A stretch of 64,000 bases of DNA from Hanleya hanleyi (Eukaryota > Mollusca > Polyplacophora > Lepidopleurida > Hanleyidae), in the NCBI GenBank assembly GCA_036873755.1, contig JAVTVY010051596.1, forward strand, positions 209,746 through 273,745, read 5' to 3'. Shown here piece after piece: positions 10,828 through 21,985 of the stretch; the first letter of the stretch is position 1, and the number at the start of each line of letters is the position of its first letter. The notes under the pieces are model-generated. The model was not told where the DNA came from. It did no database searches and saw only the letters and a program-made list of their open reading frames with translations. Made by a program: the position numbers and the translations under genes.

Positions 10828-11960
10828 TAGAGTAATTCACCTCTTTGTTCCATTCGTTCGTCTTCCTCCATGGTTTCATATCTTCCTCATCCGTCCCCTC
10901 TGTTATTTTTAATAAAAAAATTCAGATTCTCAAACTCTGAAACACAATTCTAGATACAATATTTCTTCAACAGGTAGGCCCTACTCGAAAAGCTGCAAAA
11001 GGTTCAAGATATATACTGATATATAGCAAAGAAAGGGGGAACAGGTAAATTGTCTTTCCGTGTGGTAGATATAAGAAGAAATGCAACTTTTAGTATTCTA
11101 TATAAGACTTACACCTATTACACACTGATAACCGTGCAAATATTACACGATTTAGCAGAGTAAAGAACTTTGTGACGTATAAAATCTACACAGGTGTTCA
11201 CTCGGGAGAATCCATTTCACAGGGCGGGTGATAAATGGCAGGACAAATTCTCGTCTGCCTATACAATCCAATAAACAAATAGAATGGATACCCTGCAAAT
11301 AGGAACTTTAGTTTATTTTGAAGACAGATAATGTATAATCGCAGATATTTACAACCCAATTGGGACATACGAGTGCTACAAAATAAGAAACAGATCAACA
11401 GGAGAAACAAGATGTGCTTTCAGATACGAATTATCTAGGGAAGCGGAGATCGAAGAGTTCATGAGAGACTCAGATGATGAATCTCTTCTTGCTGTTTTAA
11501 ATGCAGACACAACACGAGTGTGATCAGCTGAACAAAGGTAGATTTTCCTCCGCTGACGATGGGAAATAAAGAGGTCTGGCTAACAAACGAAATGAACCAG
11601 GGACCGACAGGCAAACCAAATGGGGAATACGGATATTAAATGATATTAAATTCGTTTTTTATTATTAATAAAAGCGTAAATTTCTGTCTCAAGTTTAACT
11701 GTTGGTTCCATCGTGAAAATGATTAAGAATGACACACAAATAGGCTTGTATGCATGTATGTTTCACAGTCTCAGGTGGCAGAAAGACTGCGCCCCCTTCT
11801 GAGAGACCACATAAACTCGTCCACTGATATTGGCACGCTACCAACTCAGGCGGAAGGCACATTTTAACAAAGGGAAGAAAGGTTGTGAACGTTTACCATA
11901 CTTTTCCAATCTTTCATGGTAATCTTTGTCGATAATCAATTTGAGTAGTGAAATAGAACA
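10828..11960. other. No gene recognised; partly duplicated at 12130-12500
   Basis: The stretches with GGTGTTCACTCGGGAGAATCC (about 11192) and GGTGTTCATTTAGAGATTCT (about 12222), and the following ACAATC-AATAAA-CAA segments, show that about 250 bp is a diverged copy of 12130-12450. Together with the two hairpins downstream this suggests a duplicated repeat unit. Confidence 0.4.
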
Positions 11961-11962
11961 GA

Positions 11963-12127
11963 AATAATGTTTTCATTGGCGTTCTAAATCGTTATTTTAC
12001 GCACGGTTAGTGTGGGAAAGTTTATAAACTTTAGGGCGCGAGCTTCACCCTTGCCCTAAAATATAAAAGTTCCCACACTAACCGTGCTTAAAATAACGAC
12101 TTAGCACGCCTATGAAAGCATTATTTC
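11963..12127. mobile_element. Hairpin MITE copy 1
   Basis: Arms of about 60 bp (AATAATGTTTTCATTGGCGT... and the complement ending near 12127) surround a loop of about 45 bp. The arms share TTATTTTACGCACGGTTAG / CTAACCGTGCTTAAAATAA. A second copy lies at 12517-12655. Confidence 0.65.
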
Positions 12128-12516
12128 TTAATTCTATAACACTTGTGTGAATAACATCGAGATAACTGTGAAATTATTACACGATTTACCACGGTTATGT
12201 GAAATGTACTTGTGTCAAGTGCAGGTGTTCATTTAGAGATTCTATTTCACAAGTCGGATGAGGAAAGGGACGTCTGCTTTCATACAAGTAACAATCGAAT
12301 AAAACAAAAAAATAAATTACAAGATGAAAATTCCTTCTCAAGCTTAACTGTAACAAAGCGATACAAATAGGCATATATCCACGTAATTTGCCGACAGCTG
12401 CCTCTGACAAAATCACTCCCTATTTGCGAGACCACATAAACTCGTCCACTGACATTGGCAAGATGCCATTCATTGTAATCTTTGCTGATAATCAAATTGA
12501 GTTGTGGAATAGAATA

Positions 12517-12655
12517 GCAATAATGTTTTCATAGGCGTGCTAAATGGTTATTTTACGCACGGTTAGTTTGGGAAAGCCCTTGCCCTAAAATACAAACTTT
12601 TCCACACTAACCGTGCGTAAAATAACCATTTAGCACGCCTTTGAAAACATTCTTT
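12517..12655. mobile_element. Hairpin MITE copy 2
   Basis: Same family as 11963-12127 with better arms: ATAGGCGTGCTAAATGGTTA pairs with TAACCATTTAGCACGCCTTT, and TTTTACGCACGGTTAG with CTAACCGTGCGTAAAA. The loop is shortened to about 20-25 bp and contains GCCCTAAAATAC. Nearly perfect arms would give a long double-stranded RNA if transcribed. Confidence 0.65.
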
Positions 12656-12959
12656 CTTAAATACCTGTTGTAGTATGATGAGCGGATACAGTTGATACCA
12701 TTATATTGAACAATCAACGCGTGAGGTTACATGACTGGGACTGGGTCCAGACCACCAAGTAGAATAGGATTATGCCAAGCGCTGGAAAAAAATCTTTTCT
12801 TATAGAAAATGAAATCTTGAATCGATAATATTCTGTCTTGAAATAAGAAAATATTAAGATTAAATAAGAAAAATGAACTTGCCATTCTCCACTGGTAAGA
12901 ACATTTTTGGCTGGTGTTCTTGAATCAAGAATTTTAGGATTTCAAGTCGTGGATGAGTG

Positions 12960-14330
12960 GAGAGCCTTGGGCCGCAGGTTCAGTTTCAGGGAGGGAGGAA
13001 GTGACGTCATCAAAAGAAGTCACGTAACCATCGGTAATGAGTTACATCATTACAGGAAGTAACACAAGAGCAGGCATGACGTCATGGACGGAAGTATATA
13101 CGGTACTCTACAGGGGAGGTAACTCCACCAGCTAGCCAGGCCGAACATGGCACTTTTATCTACAACTCGTACATGCGCGCCTTCGAAACTGCCCTTTTTG
13201 TATTTCTGCCAGGCTGCGAATGCGCAGAAATACGCCAAATTCAAATAACAACCACCCAGTCGAACTCTACCTCACGGGCACTTCAAGATGGTACCCTACA
13301 CGACCCATTGAGAGCAAGGATAGTCCACATCTACAGGAAAACGTCCACTCAAACGTATTTTTTATCTACTACTAGCCATTTGAAGAAAATTTGAGTTCCA
13401 ATACAAACCACGTCGACCTGACTCTTGTCATACGAGCGCTTCAATATGACACCCCACATGGCCGACTTGGACCATGTATGGTCCATCCAGACCTCAAAAC
13501 GCCTACCACGGACCTTCCTGCTCAATACGCATGCTTATCATAACTTTCCAGCGAAAGTCGACTAACAGCTCCGAGACCCTTCCTTTCCGAAGTTACAGAA
13601 CAGACAAATACCCACATCCTGTAGATTACTCCACAAAATAATTTGACCACGCCTAGTCTCAAAACACCCACCCAAAATACAAGCGTCTCGTCCGTCATTC
13701 AATACAGAACGCCCTTTTTCGACTGTGAATGCGCAGATTGACGACACTTCCAGCAACCACGCCAGCCTGACTCTACCCCACAGCGCTCCATGCAATATGA
13801 CATTCCACACGGCCCATTTGAACCAGGGATGGTTCACCTCGATCCAAAAACGTCCACTCAAAAGTTCTTTCTCTACTACTCTCCAACTACGCATGTGCTC
13901 AATGTGCAAACGCATCATAACTTTCCAGCAGAGCTGACGGCTCCGAGTCCCCTCCCATCGGGTCGAACAAGTACCCACACTGCATGGTTTACTCCACAAT
14001 AAAAATACCCATGGGTTCAGTCCGTTTTCTCAGGATTTTGGGGAAATATCCAGATTTTTTGGCGTATCCCCATAATGTCATCTTTCTCTACTACACCTGA
14101 ACTGCTCGAGGGACCATGACGTCACTTCAGATAAACGCCACGCCAATCGTAGTCTACATCAGGAGAGCTTCAAAACGACACCTTCGATGACCGATCTATC
14201 GGCCAAGCACGGTCCTGCGTACCGCCAAAATGACATCTTTTTCCATCTCAATTGCGCAAGCGCAACATGACGTCACTACCGGTACAAACTACACCAGACT
14301 TAGTCTACGCCCCGAGAGCCCCAGGTAGAC
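12960..14330. repeat. Polinton-TIR-like diverged array
   Basis: Repeated segments contain CTCTACTACT, GCGAATGCGCAGA or ACGCATG, GGATGGTTCACCTCGATCC and CCAAAACGTCCACTC, like the ~150-bp units of the Polinton TIRs but diverged. GGAAGTGACGTCATC occurs at its left end. A related block lies at 35960-36520. It may be a decayed solo TIR or a sister element. ORFs across it are translations of the repeat. Confidence 0.5.
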
Positions 14331-14700
14331 GACGTATGGCCTCTAAAATCGCCCAAATACGCCCCTGTTTATATGTCCTTTTTCTGCATGTTCTCTGCAT
14401 TTCTGATGACCGATGCTATCACCTGGTCTCCACTGCAGTTACTCCAAGTTGGCAGGGGTTATATAATTTGTGAACCAAGGGCGGATCTAGGGTGGGGGAA
14501 AAACCTGAAACCTGGAAAAACTGTTTTGGAGGGGTCAGCGAAGTCTGGGATTCCACGTAGAAATAATGTCTCAAAATGATATGTAAAATAAACGAATGTG
14601 GATTATGTAATTAGAGTATCTATAGGTGTAATGAAAAGACCATCATCTATTCATGTGTTTTGTGAGCGTGCTGTTTAAGTTGTAACTGAATCTATGGTGT

Positions 14701-16190
14701 CCGAGAGGGGCCATCGTCACTTCGCCAGCGTGTCATAGAGTGAGATAGAGCGATGGCGATACAGCAATAGAGCGATGGCGATAGAGCGATGGTGATAGAG
14801 CGATAGAGCTATGGCGAGAGAGCGATAGAGCGATGGCGACAGAGCGATAGAGTGATTGCGAGAGAGCGATAGATCGATGGTGATAGAGCGAAGTACATGA
14901 CTTCGCATTACTACACCAAAACGAGACGAGTCGCCATTTTTGCCTACCTTTATTTAGCGGTACAAGATTCTCATGGCGATCAAAATGAATATAACGCCAT
15001 GCATACTAAGATAAATTCTACACAAGAAAGCTACTCGGAGTTGATTCAAGGAATGCCATTATTAATATATAAAAAAAGATCTTTGATTAATGACACGGCG
15101 GGGGGGGGGGGAGTGAGGGGGTTGGGTTGACGCTTATTAATGTTCAATTATTGGAGAGCGTTGATTGGATATTAATAATTAAGATTTGTCTCCCCCCTTA
15201 CCCTCGTCATGCTCAAATAACGGAATGTCTTGAAGAGCGGTGACCAAGGACCACTTCGTCTCCCCACCCCCAATAATTACGAGTGGTGCCTTGAAATGGG
15301 CCGAAAATTAGTAGAGAAGCGTGAGAAATAAATCCAAAATTACCTGGGGGAGTCCCGCCCCACCTCTTTAATTCTATCTTCGCGGGTCTATTTGTCATGA
15401 CTAGTTTTAAATTGCAGTTTTATGCCAAGTACCAATTTTTCCCAGTCTTTGTTCTATCCGATTTAGTGTCCAACAACGATCAGCACAATCTTAATGAATT
15501 ATCATTTTCATGTGACATCTTTCTCTTTCGATAAAAACTCGAAAATAATTCAACTTACTCTTTTCTTGCAGAGGATTTACAAGTTGAATTTGACGTAAAA
15601 TTACGAGACTATGGGTAATTCAGATCACCAATATTTTAGTAGGGGGGGGGGGATAGTTGCCTCTTCGATTTCGATTCTACGTTGATTTTTTTTTTTTTTT
15701 TTTTACAAACGTTGATCAGCATTAATTACAAAACTCTATTTCATATGTTTCAGATGTATATGTTCACCAGATAGCGAATATCACTGCTCTATTTATTAGA
15801 TTCTTATATCGATCTTTTAGTCAATGTTTATTTTTTAGCCCATATACAATAAAACGGTCTATCTCTGTGTAATCTCTGTGGTATGCCGCTGGCCCCTAGT
15901 ATTCATGAACCCGCCTAATAATAACTAGAGTTGAGCGGCGAGCTCTCTCGTGTTGGAGGTATCACCGTATGAATATGCATGATGATTACCTTATGAGACC
16001 TGCGCAATCATGTACTTCGCTCTATCACTCTATCGCCATCGCTCTATCACCATCGCTCTATTGCCATCGTTCTATCGCTCAATCGCCATCACTCTGTCAC
16101 TCTATCGCCATAGCTCTATCGCTCTATCGACATCGCTCTATCGCCATCGCTCTATCGCTCTGTTTTTTGACGTACGATGGCCCCTCTCGG
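14701..16190. mobile_element. Foldback element built from GCGATAGAGCGATGG words
   Basis: The ends are CCGAGAGGGGCCATCGT and its complement ending at 16190. Each arm (about 14740-14895 and 16015-16160) is a minisatellite of GCGATAGAGCGATGGCGATAGA in opposite orientations, and GAAGTACATGA / TCATGTACTTC closes the arms. The interior has poly-G (15098, 15642) and poly-T (15686) runs and no recognised gene. Confidence 0.65.
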
Positions 16191-16428
16191 CCATCATATA
16201 AATCAGACATTATCGCTGCGAGCGCACCACGTGACGTGGGATGTGATAGGCCTGTTTTGTATGTGTTAAACTAGAAACTCAAATGGAGTCAGGCATATTT
16301 TTCAATATGGATGCGTGCTTATGCGAAATAAACGTGAAAGAGAAAGGAACCATAAATCTACATACATTGTGTTCTGATTTAATTCCGGGAAAACCCCTAT
16401 GGGTTTGCGACTCGGTATCTTCACACCC

Positions 16429-17165
16429 TAGCCCCAGCTGGGACCTAATGATACTGTCATTATGTCCCACGTACATCCTAGCCACCATCGTCGTGTAGAA
16501 GCCCGAATCGTATAAACAATGATTTAGTTGCTCCTTACCATGCATTTTCCGATAAAACGCACATGAACTAGTCCGAATCGTCCGAACGGACAACATCTGT
16601 TGTCTTTTTGAGTGGGTTTCGCCGCCTTTTGTACCAGTCCCCGCTTGAATATATGATCAGCTCCGCCATGTTTGTTTTCACGCTGGAGTGTCGACTGCGC
16701 AAATGGTGGCCTCAGTAAAAACCGGAAGTGCACACGCCAACACCACAAACGTGGTCGTAAGCTAGGCAGACAAATTTTTACTGAAAAATTCATTCATTCA
16801 AATTCATTCATTCACTGTCGGAAGCAATAATCGGACGACCACGTGTTTGGTGTTGGCGTGTGCACTTCCGATTTTTACTGAGGCCACCGTTTGCACAGTC
16901 GACACTCCAGCGTGAAAACTAACATGGCGGAGCTGATCATATATTCAAGCGGGGACTGGTACAAAAGGCGGCGAAACCCACTCAAAAAGACAACAGATGT
17001 TGGCCGTTCGGACGATTCGGACTAGTTCATGATACGTTTTATCGGAAAATGCATGGTAAGGAGCAACTAAATCATTGTTTATACGATTCGGGCTTCTACA
17101 CGACGATGGTGGCTAGGATGTACGTGGGACCTAATGACAGTATCATCAGGTCCCCGCTGGGGCTA
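16429..17165. mobile_element. Near-palindromic foldback with 9-bp target duplication
   Basis: TAGCCCCAGC at 16429 and GCTGGGGCTA ending at 17165 start arms of about 360 bp that are almost perfect complements around a (TTCATTCAAA)-type centre near 16790. TTCACACCC (16420-16428) and TTCATACCC (17166-17174) flank it. The related repeat at 34379 has a single uninterrupted TTCATACCC, which is an empty site. A 9-bp duplication with long inverted arms fits Mutator-like elements. No transposase inside. Confidence 0.75.
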
Positions 17166-17800
17166 TTCATACCCATGTATATTCATCTGGTGTTGTATCA
17201 TCGTAATGTCTGGTGAATGTGCTTTCCCACTCAGAACATGTATAACCCATTTTGACGGTTCAACGCTTGCTTTCATGGACGTAAAAGAATGACGCTCGCC
17301 ATCACCTAGCTAGCCCTGGCTAGCCTTGGCTAAGCCTTGGCGAAACAGCTCAAAGCTCTGATTAGTCCAGATGTTCCATGAAATTGAAAGTAATTCATCG
17401 AAATGCAGTTGCTCCTAAATGCCCGTCTCAACGCCTTAACGCCCTATCTTAACGCATTAACGCCTAGCTTAACGACCGGTCGTAACACCTTCACGCATTA
17501 CCAACCGTCCAGTCACACGGACATACTTTGACCATTGACCCGTGACCCTTGATGAAAGTGATGTCATCTCCAGAAGTGATGTCAACACCGAAAGTGACGT
17601 CTCCGCGTGGATGTGTGCTCACCTGGTGGCGCTCCACAAGTGAAGTCATGACCGGAGATGGCGTCGTCGCATGCATGTCCGCTTACCTGGAGAAGCCGCC
17701 TGGACCCTATAGCTTGCAGGCGACAGGGGGAACCCGGATACGGGCGGCAACGTTGAGACGGGCGTTAAGATAGTGCGTTAAGGCTTAACCCCCCTATGAA
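17166..17800. repeat. Dispersed repeat, copy 1
   Basis: It shares long stretches with 34379-35700: the start TTCATACCCATGTATATTC, a (TTAACGCC)n-like block (17427-17495), ATGTCATCTCCAGA, CTCACCTGGTGGCG and GCTTGCAGGCGA. On the minus strand its left end encodes VEPSKWVIHVLSGKAHSP, which is also conserved in copy 2. It is probably an old transposon. Confidence 0.6.
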
Positions 17801-17820
17801 TTTTCCCTGGATCCGCCCTT

Positions 17821-18368
17821 GCAAACTGGGAAAATATAAACTTATATTTCAAGTTATACAGAATGTGATCTTTGAAATAGCCAATATTCTAATGCAGTTT
17901 TGTTGAAGAATTTACACGAAGCACTGAAATTAATTAAATATTATGTATTCGGGGTCCTGTGCTGATTTTTGCACACTCTACGAACACAGTATTTTTATTG
18001 ACCAACATGCGACAGGTTATCTTTCTGGCATCGCACACATTTTAATATATGAGCTTTAAGCCTTTCCGTACTTACAAAGGCCTTATTCTTCGCGAAGATT
18101 TCACATTTCCACTTTCAAGCAATTCGTGGCTTTGTCAAAAATACAGCACATCTGATACTGCAGTGGAGGTTTTGTGGAAGACATTCAAACTATATAACCT
18201 GTTCTCTCCCTACTAAAGGAGGGGGAGAGAACTACTAGGTCTATATATAACCTTGTTAACCGTCAGAATTTCTCTGTATTAATAGCAAATATGTAAAACA
18301 AGATATATGACGACTTTTTGTAGATGTATGGGCGGTTAGTTAAAAAAATGCATGCTCCCATCTCTCAC
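17821..18368. other. No exon found downstream of the TLDc exon
   Basis: This is AT-rich sequence on the 3' side of the minus-strand exon at 18369-18933. It would be intron. No further IFI44-like exon was seen before the repeats at 17800. Confidence 0.4.
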
Positions 18369-18933
18369 CTTGTACGGAGTATACCTCTAACTCGGTAACT
18401 GTGGAGTCACCGGCTGTAATGTCGTTCATGGTTCGTCCTCCATTGTCGTATGAATACCCAAAGCTACCGGGGGATATCTGGAAACAGCCCGTGGCTGGAT
18501 TTTTAGTTACTGGTTGATTGAAAAACAATAAGTCGTATAATGGCTTATAATTGTAATACGGTGACTGGTTTCCGCCTCCAAAGGTGGGACCGTGAGACTG
18601 ATGATCATATATTGCATGCGAATTTCCCTGTTTAATGTCGAATTTATAAGGTGAGGGCCTGTTTTTGTAGTTCAAACGAAACAGGAAAGCCGAATCGTCT
18701 GCTTTCCCGCGATTTGAAGATGACCAAGACAGACTGGTGTAACCCCCGTACACACAGCCTGAAGGGTTGTAGAATAAGGTGACGGTGGGACCTTTATTGT
18801 CACATCTCTGATGGAAGGCAGGACCGTTACATCCGTCCCTCGTGATCTTGTACAGAAGAGTGAACTTCCGATTTGGTGTTCCGATCCACTCACTCAACTG
18901 TTTCTTGCACTGTTTTGTCAGTCTCTCAGCCAT
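18369..18933 (-). CDS. TLDc-domain exon, interferon-induced protein 44-like
   Basis: The ATG at 18933 opens MAERLTKQCKKQLSEWIG. TLDc-type motifs follow: LLYKITRDGC, FHQRCDNKGPT, GGYTSLSWSS, AFLFRL, GPTFGGGN and, at the end, DITAGDSTVTELEVYSV. The domain fills the exon (about 188 aa). The frame runs into CAAG|GTGAGAG, a good splice donor after 18369, so this is a first coding exon. Invertebrate IFI44-like proteins usually continue into a P-loop GTPase domain, but no such exon is visible towards lower coordinates. The gene may be truncated or have a long intron. A role in innate immunity is family-level inference. Confidence 0.75.
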
Positions 18934-19405
18934 CACTTGAAAAACAAAACAAAAAACGAATGGCCGTTGAACAGAAACACATCATTGATAAAACGACATT
19001 CGAGATTTCCTTCCAGCTCTACATACCATCTTGTCTAGAGACATCGAGATAAAAATGAAATTGAGTCTGGAATGAAAATAAACTTAGTTACTGAGGCATA
19101 TTCGAAGTATAATACAAGAATAAACTTGGTCAGTTTGATGACAAAATGTATTGGAAGTTCATTGTTGTTGATGGACATAATACCAGGTGCCAAAGTTTCT
19201 CGCCATCTCTCAGAGTATGAATTCTTTCCTCAAGATGGGACTACTCTTCTGAAGATGTTCGAATGAATAGACTCTATGTCCTCTTTGACTGGTCAACAGG
19301 TAACCATAACAAGAATTTGGTAGGCTCTTTCTTGATAGCTTTGTTTCATTGGTTTTCTTAGGGATTATTGAAAACTACTTGACAGTTTGAGCGTGAAAAA
19401 TCTTA
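18934..19405. other. No gene recognised between TLDc exon and Polinton B
   Basis: This is probably the 5' intron or upstream region of the TLDc gene, and Polinton B starts 7 bp after it. A pyrimidine-rich strand precedes the exon, so an upstream non-coding exon is possible. Confidence 0.35.
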
Positions 19406-19411
19406 CACATT
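19406..19411. repeat. Left target-site duplication CACATT of Polinton B
   Basis: It is identical to 29907-29912 directly beyond the other terminus. Confidence 0.88.
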
Positions 19412-20420
19412 AGTAGTAGGGAGCCGTGATTTTGACTCATGCGCATGCGCAGGGATTGTGGAGTGGGTGTGCGCGGGAGTGTTGTGCGCAGGTATGACGA
19501 TTTTGTGGCGGTCATGTGGCGAAGTGCGCAGGAGTGTTCTGCGCAAGTGTGACGTCAATTCCGGTCCGGGTGAATCGGGCGTGTGTATTCCTCCGCGGTC
19601 TGGTGGTGATGCGGTCTGCCTCCGCGGAAAGAAAGTAGTCCCAAATTCTCCGGCATTTTCCGGCAATCTTCAGGGGGGAGAGGGGTCCCTAGTGTACCGA
19701 TTGGATCGAGTGAGGTATCAATGTGAAGCATTCGTGAAGGAGCATCCGAGGGAATGGGTGTGACGTGGAACTGACGTCATTCTGCGCATGCGCAGTAGAC
19801 AAAAAGTATAGAAATAGACGTTTTGGGGTCTAGGTGGGCCCCTATTGGTCCGAAGGAGTCGTATGAGGTATCAATGTGAAGCATTCGTGAAGGAGCATCC
19901 GACTGGGTGGATGTGACGTAAAACTGACGTCATTCTTCGCATGCGCAGTATACCAAGTATATGGAAATAGACATTTTTGAGTCTAGGTGAGCCCCTAGTG
20001 GTCCGATGATGTCGTCTGAGGTCTTATTTTGAAGCTCTCTTGAAGCAGCACCCGACTGGACTAATGGTTCGTCCGTGTTCAAGAGTGTGCGCATGCGCAG
20101 TCTGGCCGTAGTATAGAAAGCAGACATTTTGAGGATGCGTGGCAGTGTGTTTGACCAACCTCATATGGGTCCATGGTTGTGGTTTGGTAGTGTGGGTTGT
20201 TCGCACACACGTCACTTCCGGTTTCACTAAAACTACCTCCGAACCCAGAAGAGTTCTAATTTTCTCTTAGACGTAGGGTCCGGATTTTCCATCCGGGTTT
20301 TTCCCGGCCCGGCCCGACCCGACCCGGCCCGGCCCGCCCCGGCCCCAGCGCGCGCGGGTAATCCGGGCGATCGCGCGCGCGCGGGTTATCTGGCCGCACG
20401 CCTGCGCGGCCTCACCGGAA
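19412..20420. repeat. Left TIR of Polinton B
   Basis: It is complementary to 28855-29906 with small indels. In order from the outside: terminal AGTAGTAGGG, a CATGCGCATGCGCAG site, CCTCCGCGGTCTGGTGGTGA, the ~152-bp units, AGACGTAGGGTCCGGATTTT and an inner CGCG/CCCGG-rich tract (20300-20390). Confidence 0.85.
19441..20098. promoter_or_regulatory. NRF1-like/CRE array in left TIR of Polinton B
   Basis: GCGCATGCGC is present at 19441, 19784 and 20089, with a variant at 19937. Spacings are 343, 153 and 152 bp. At 19784 and 19937 the palindrome lies next to TGACGTCA with a short fixed spacer, and CTGACGTCATTCTGCGCATG is read at 19771-19790. The mirror array is in the right TIR. Confidence 0.6.
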
Positions 20421-20437
20421 GTACCCGGGTGAATTTC

Positions 20438-20476
20438 AGGTCAAAGGTCACATCCAGGTCAAAAGGTCAAAGGTCA
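20438..20476 (+). promoter_or_regulatory. Cluster of AGGTCA direct repeats (DR1-like)
   Basis: AGGTCAAAGGTCA (20438-20450) and a second copy (20464-20476) match the DR1 nuclear-receptor response element. A half-site at 20456 links them. Similar GGTCAAAGGTCA sites occur in the 42-kb foldback (about 42268). Binding is inferred. Confidence 0.45.
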
Positions 20477-20939
20477 ACCTTTCGGCAAGGTTCGGCAACA
20501 ATGATGCGGCATCGATATGCAGAGCTTGAACAGAAAAAGGGGATTGTAAATTAACCTGGGAAGGATGGGCAGTTCCATTTGGACCAACCAGCGGTCGAGA
20601 AAGAGAGCCAATGTGCGATCGATCAAAGAACCAATGGACGGGTACTAGAATTTCGCTCACGTCTGCGCCTACATCCGGGTACTAGAATTCTTTCGCCTAC
20701 GTCCGCGCCTACATCCAAGTTCTTGTACATCCGAGTAATGTTTTCTGGGCATTGATGGGTTACATTTGGCCCCATCCTAGGCCACTGATTGGCTACTTTC
20801 TCTACGGTGTTCAAAGCCAGTTTCATCGAATCCCCACATGTCTGGTATAGCCTTCATGCATTATGCTCATATAGAAAACACACAAGACAGGGTTTTTGTT
20901 TGGTGAGATCTCATTTTGTTTTTTGTTCACCAATAACTA
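20477..20939. other. Non-coding interior of Polinton B next to left TIR
   Basis: It corresponds to 3068-3779 of copy A in inverse orientation. CTACATCCGGGTACTAGAAT and related CATCCGGGT copies (about 20640-20720) are shared. No gene seen. Confidence 0.5.
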
Positions 20940-20969
20940 ACAACAACAACGTGAGAACAACCACGTGAA

Positions 20970-21115
20970 AACTGAAGCCCAGAACAGGGGGCTTGTACAT
21001 TGAAATCGATAGAACTTAAGAAGAGGGGGCTTTTCGTGAAAGAACTTAAGCCCAGAACAGGGGGGCTTGTACATTGAAAGAACTTAATCTCAGAACGGGG
21101 CTTGTACATTGAAAT
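20970..21115 (-). repeat. Tandem hairpin repeat 3' of protease, copy B
   Basis: It has the same unit as 2888-3067: GCCCAGAACAGGGGGCTTGT and TACATTGAAAGAACTTAA recur three to four times with decay. The GAAGCCC/GGGGCTT arms can fold. Confidence 0.65.
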
Positions 21116-21529
21116 GATGGGCGGCCCAGTCATATACGAGTACATTGCGGTCCTCGGCCTTGGGGTACTCCTTAAACATCTGTATGATGGTAGATAAGTT
21201 TCTTCCCCGGCATCGATGGAACACGTAAAACAAGCAATATTGTCCGCACACGCTACTGGTCAGGGTTTGCAACGTTTGACTGTTCCAACACCACGTCTCT
21301 GTGCCTTGATCCATGAAGTCTGTTAAATCGGCCGTATGGGTCAAAATATTCGCCCTGCTGTTCTGTCAAGTACACGCCCACCCAATGTTCACCGGGCCGA
21401 TCCATCGGGTCCGTGTTGAGGACGCAACACACGGTCTAATGGGAAAACATCTCGGGCGAACACCCCTTGAAAGACCATACGTTTCCCTGGGTCATTCTTC
21501 AGCACGGTGGTTATCTGATCTGTATCCAT
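21090..21529 (-). pseudogene. Adenain-like cysteine protease (PRO), copy B, broken
   Basis: The ATG at 21529 starts MDTDQITTVLKNDPGKRMVF. Relative to copy A there is an 11-base deletion near 21425-21440 and a 17-base deletion near 21327, each shifting the frame. The His-bearing GEHWVGVY region is only readable in another frame, while the Cys-bearing SSVCGQYCLFYVFHRC is in the downstream open frame. The stop at 21092-21090 truncates the C-terminal WA seen in copy A. It lies one base downstream of the capsid remnant, as in copy A. Confidence 0.75.
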
Positions 21530-21530
21530 G

Positions 21531-21914
21531 TTAGGTGGCAAAGTCACAGAGGACGTTGCGCGCCTTGTCCAATTGAATGCTGTTGTCAAACTCGGCGTAG
21601 CAGATCACATTGACGGTGCTCCGCAGGGCTCGTGCAAAGTGGATTTCCAACCGTAAATTGTCAGCCCCTGCATGAACTCCTTGGGAGTATCGTATTGGCC
21701 TTCGTCGGGTGCCTTTGCCTTCGTAGGTCACCTCGTACCACCCTTCACTGGCTCGCACGTTGGACCACGAGTAAGGGTATTGGATATCCACGAGGCCACA
21801 TTCCCGGCGTCCAGGTAAATGCAACGGTTGCGGTAACTGAGTCACGTACTTTGCCAAGGTGTTGTTAGGAAACCCATCCAGCGAACTGTTACTGGGTAGG
21901 GTGAGGTAAAACAT
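21531..21914 (-). pseudogene. Chimera of minor capsid N-terminus and major capsid C-terminus
   Basis: This 127-codon open frame begins MFYLTLPSNSSLDG (minor capsid/penton-like start) and after about 80 residues switches to NLRLEIHFARAL and VICYAEFDN, which is the end of the major capsid protein. The junction is near 21665. Copy A joins the same two genes at a different place (near 2180), so the deletions were separate or occurred in steps. The frame is open but lacks both jelly-roll cores, and I expect no capsid function. Its first codons follow the Pro-rich protein gene. Confidence 0.65.
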
Positions 21915-21985
21915 GGCGACTGAGCTGTCCTGCTGCTACGTGTCACGGCTCTGGAGATGTGGGTGTCTTGATCAAGGGTGGTTTT

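Larger units (their letters stand above)
14477..17820. mobile_element. Candidate nested composite element with AAGGGCGGATC ends
   Basis: AAGGGCGGATCTAGGG at 14477 is complementary to CCCTGGATCCGCCCTT ending at 17820. Sequence between the ends is a stack of other elements, including foldbacks at 14701-16190 and 16429-17165. I found no clear target duplication, so the pairing of these two ends may be accidental. Confidence 0.35.

Noticed and set aside
13370..14100. Polinton termini at CTACTACT words
   Set aside because: The words sit inside repeated TIR-like units, with no matching partner end or flanking duplication.
14477..17820. hAT element with 8-bp duplication
   Set aside because: The outer AAGGGCGGATC ends match each other, but flanking 8-mers do not; kept only as a low-confidence composite.
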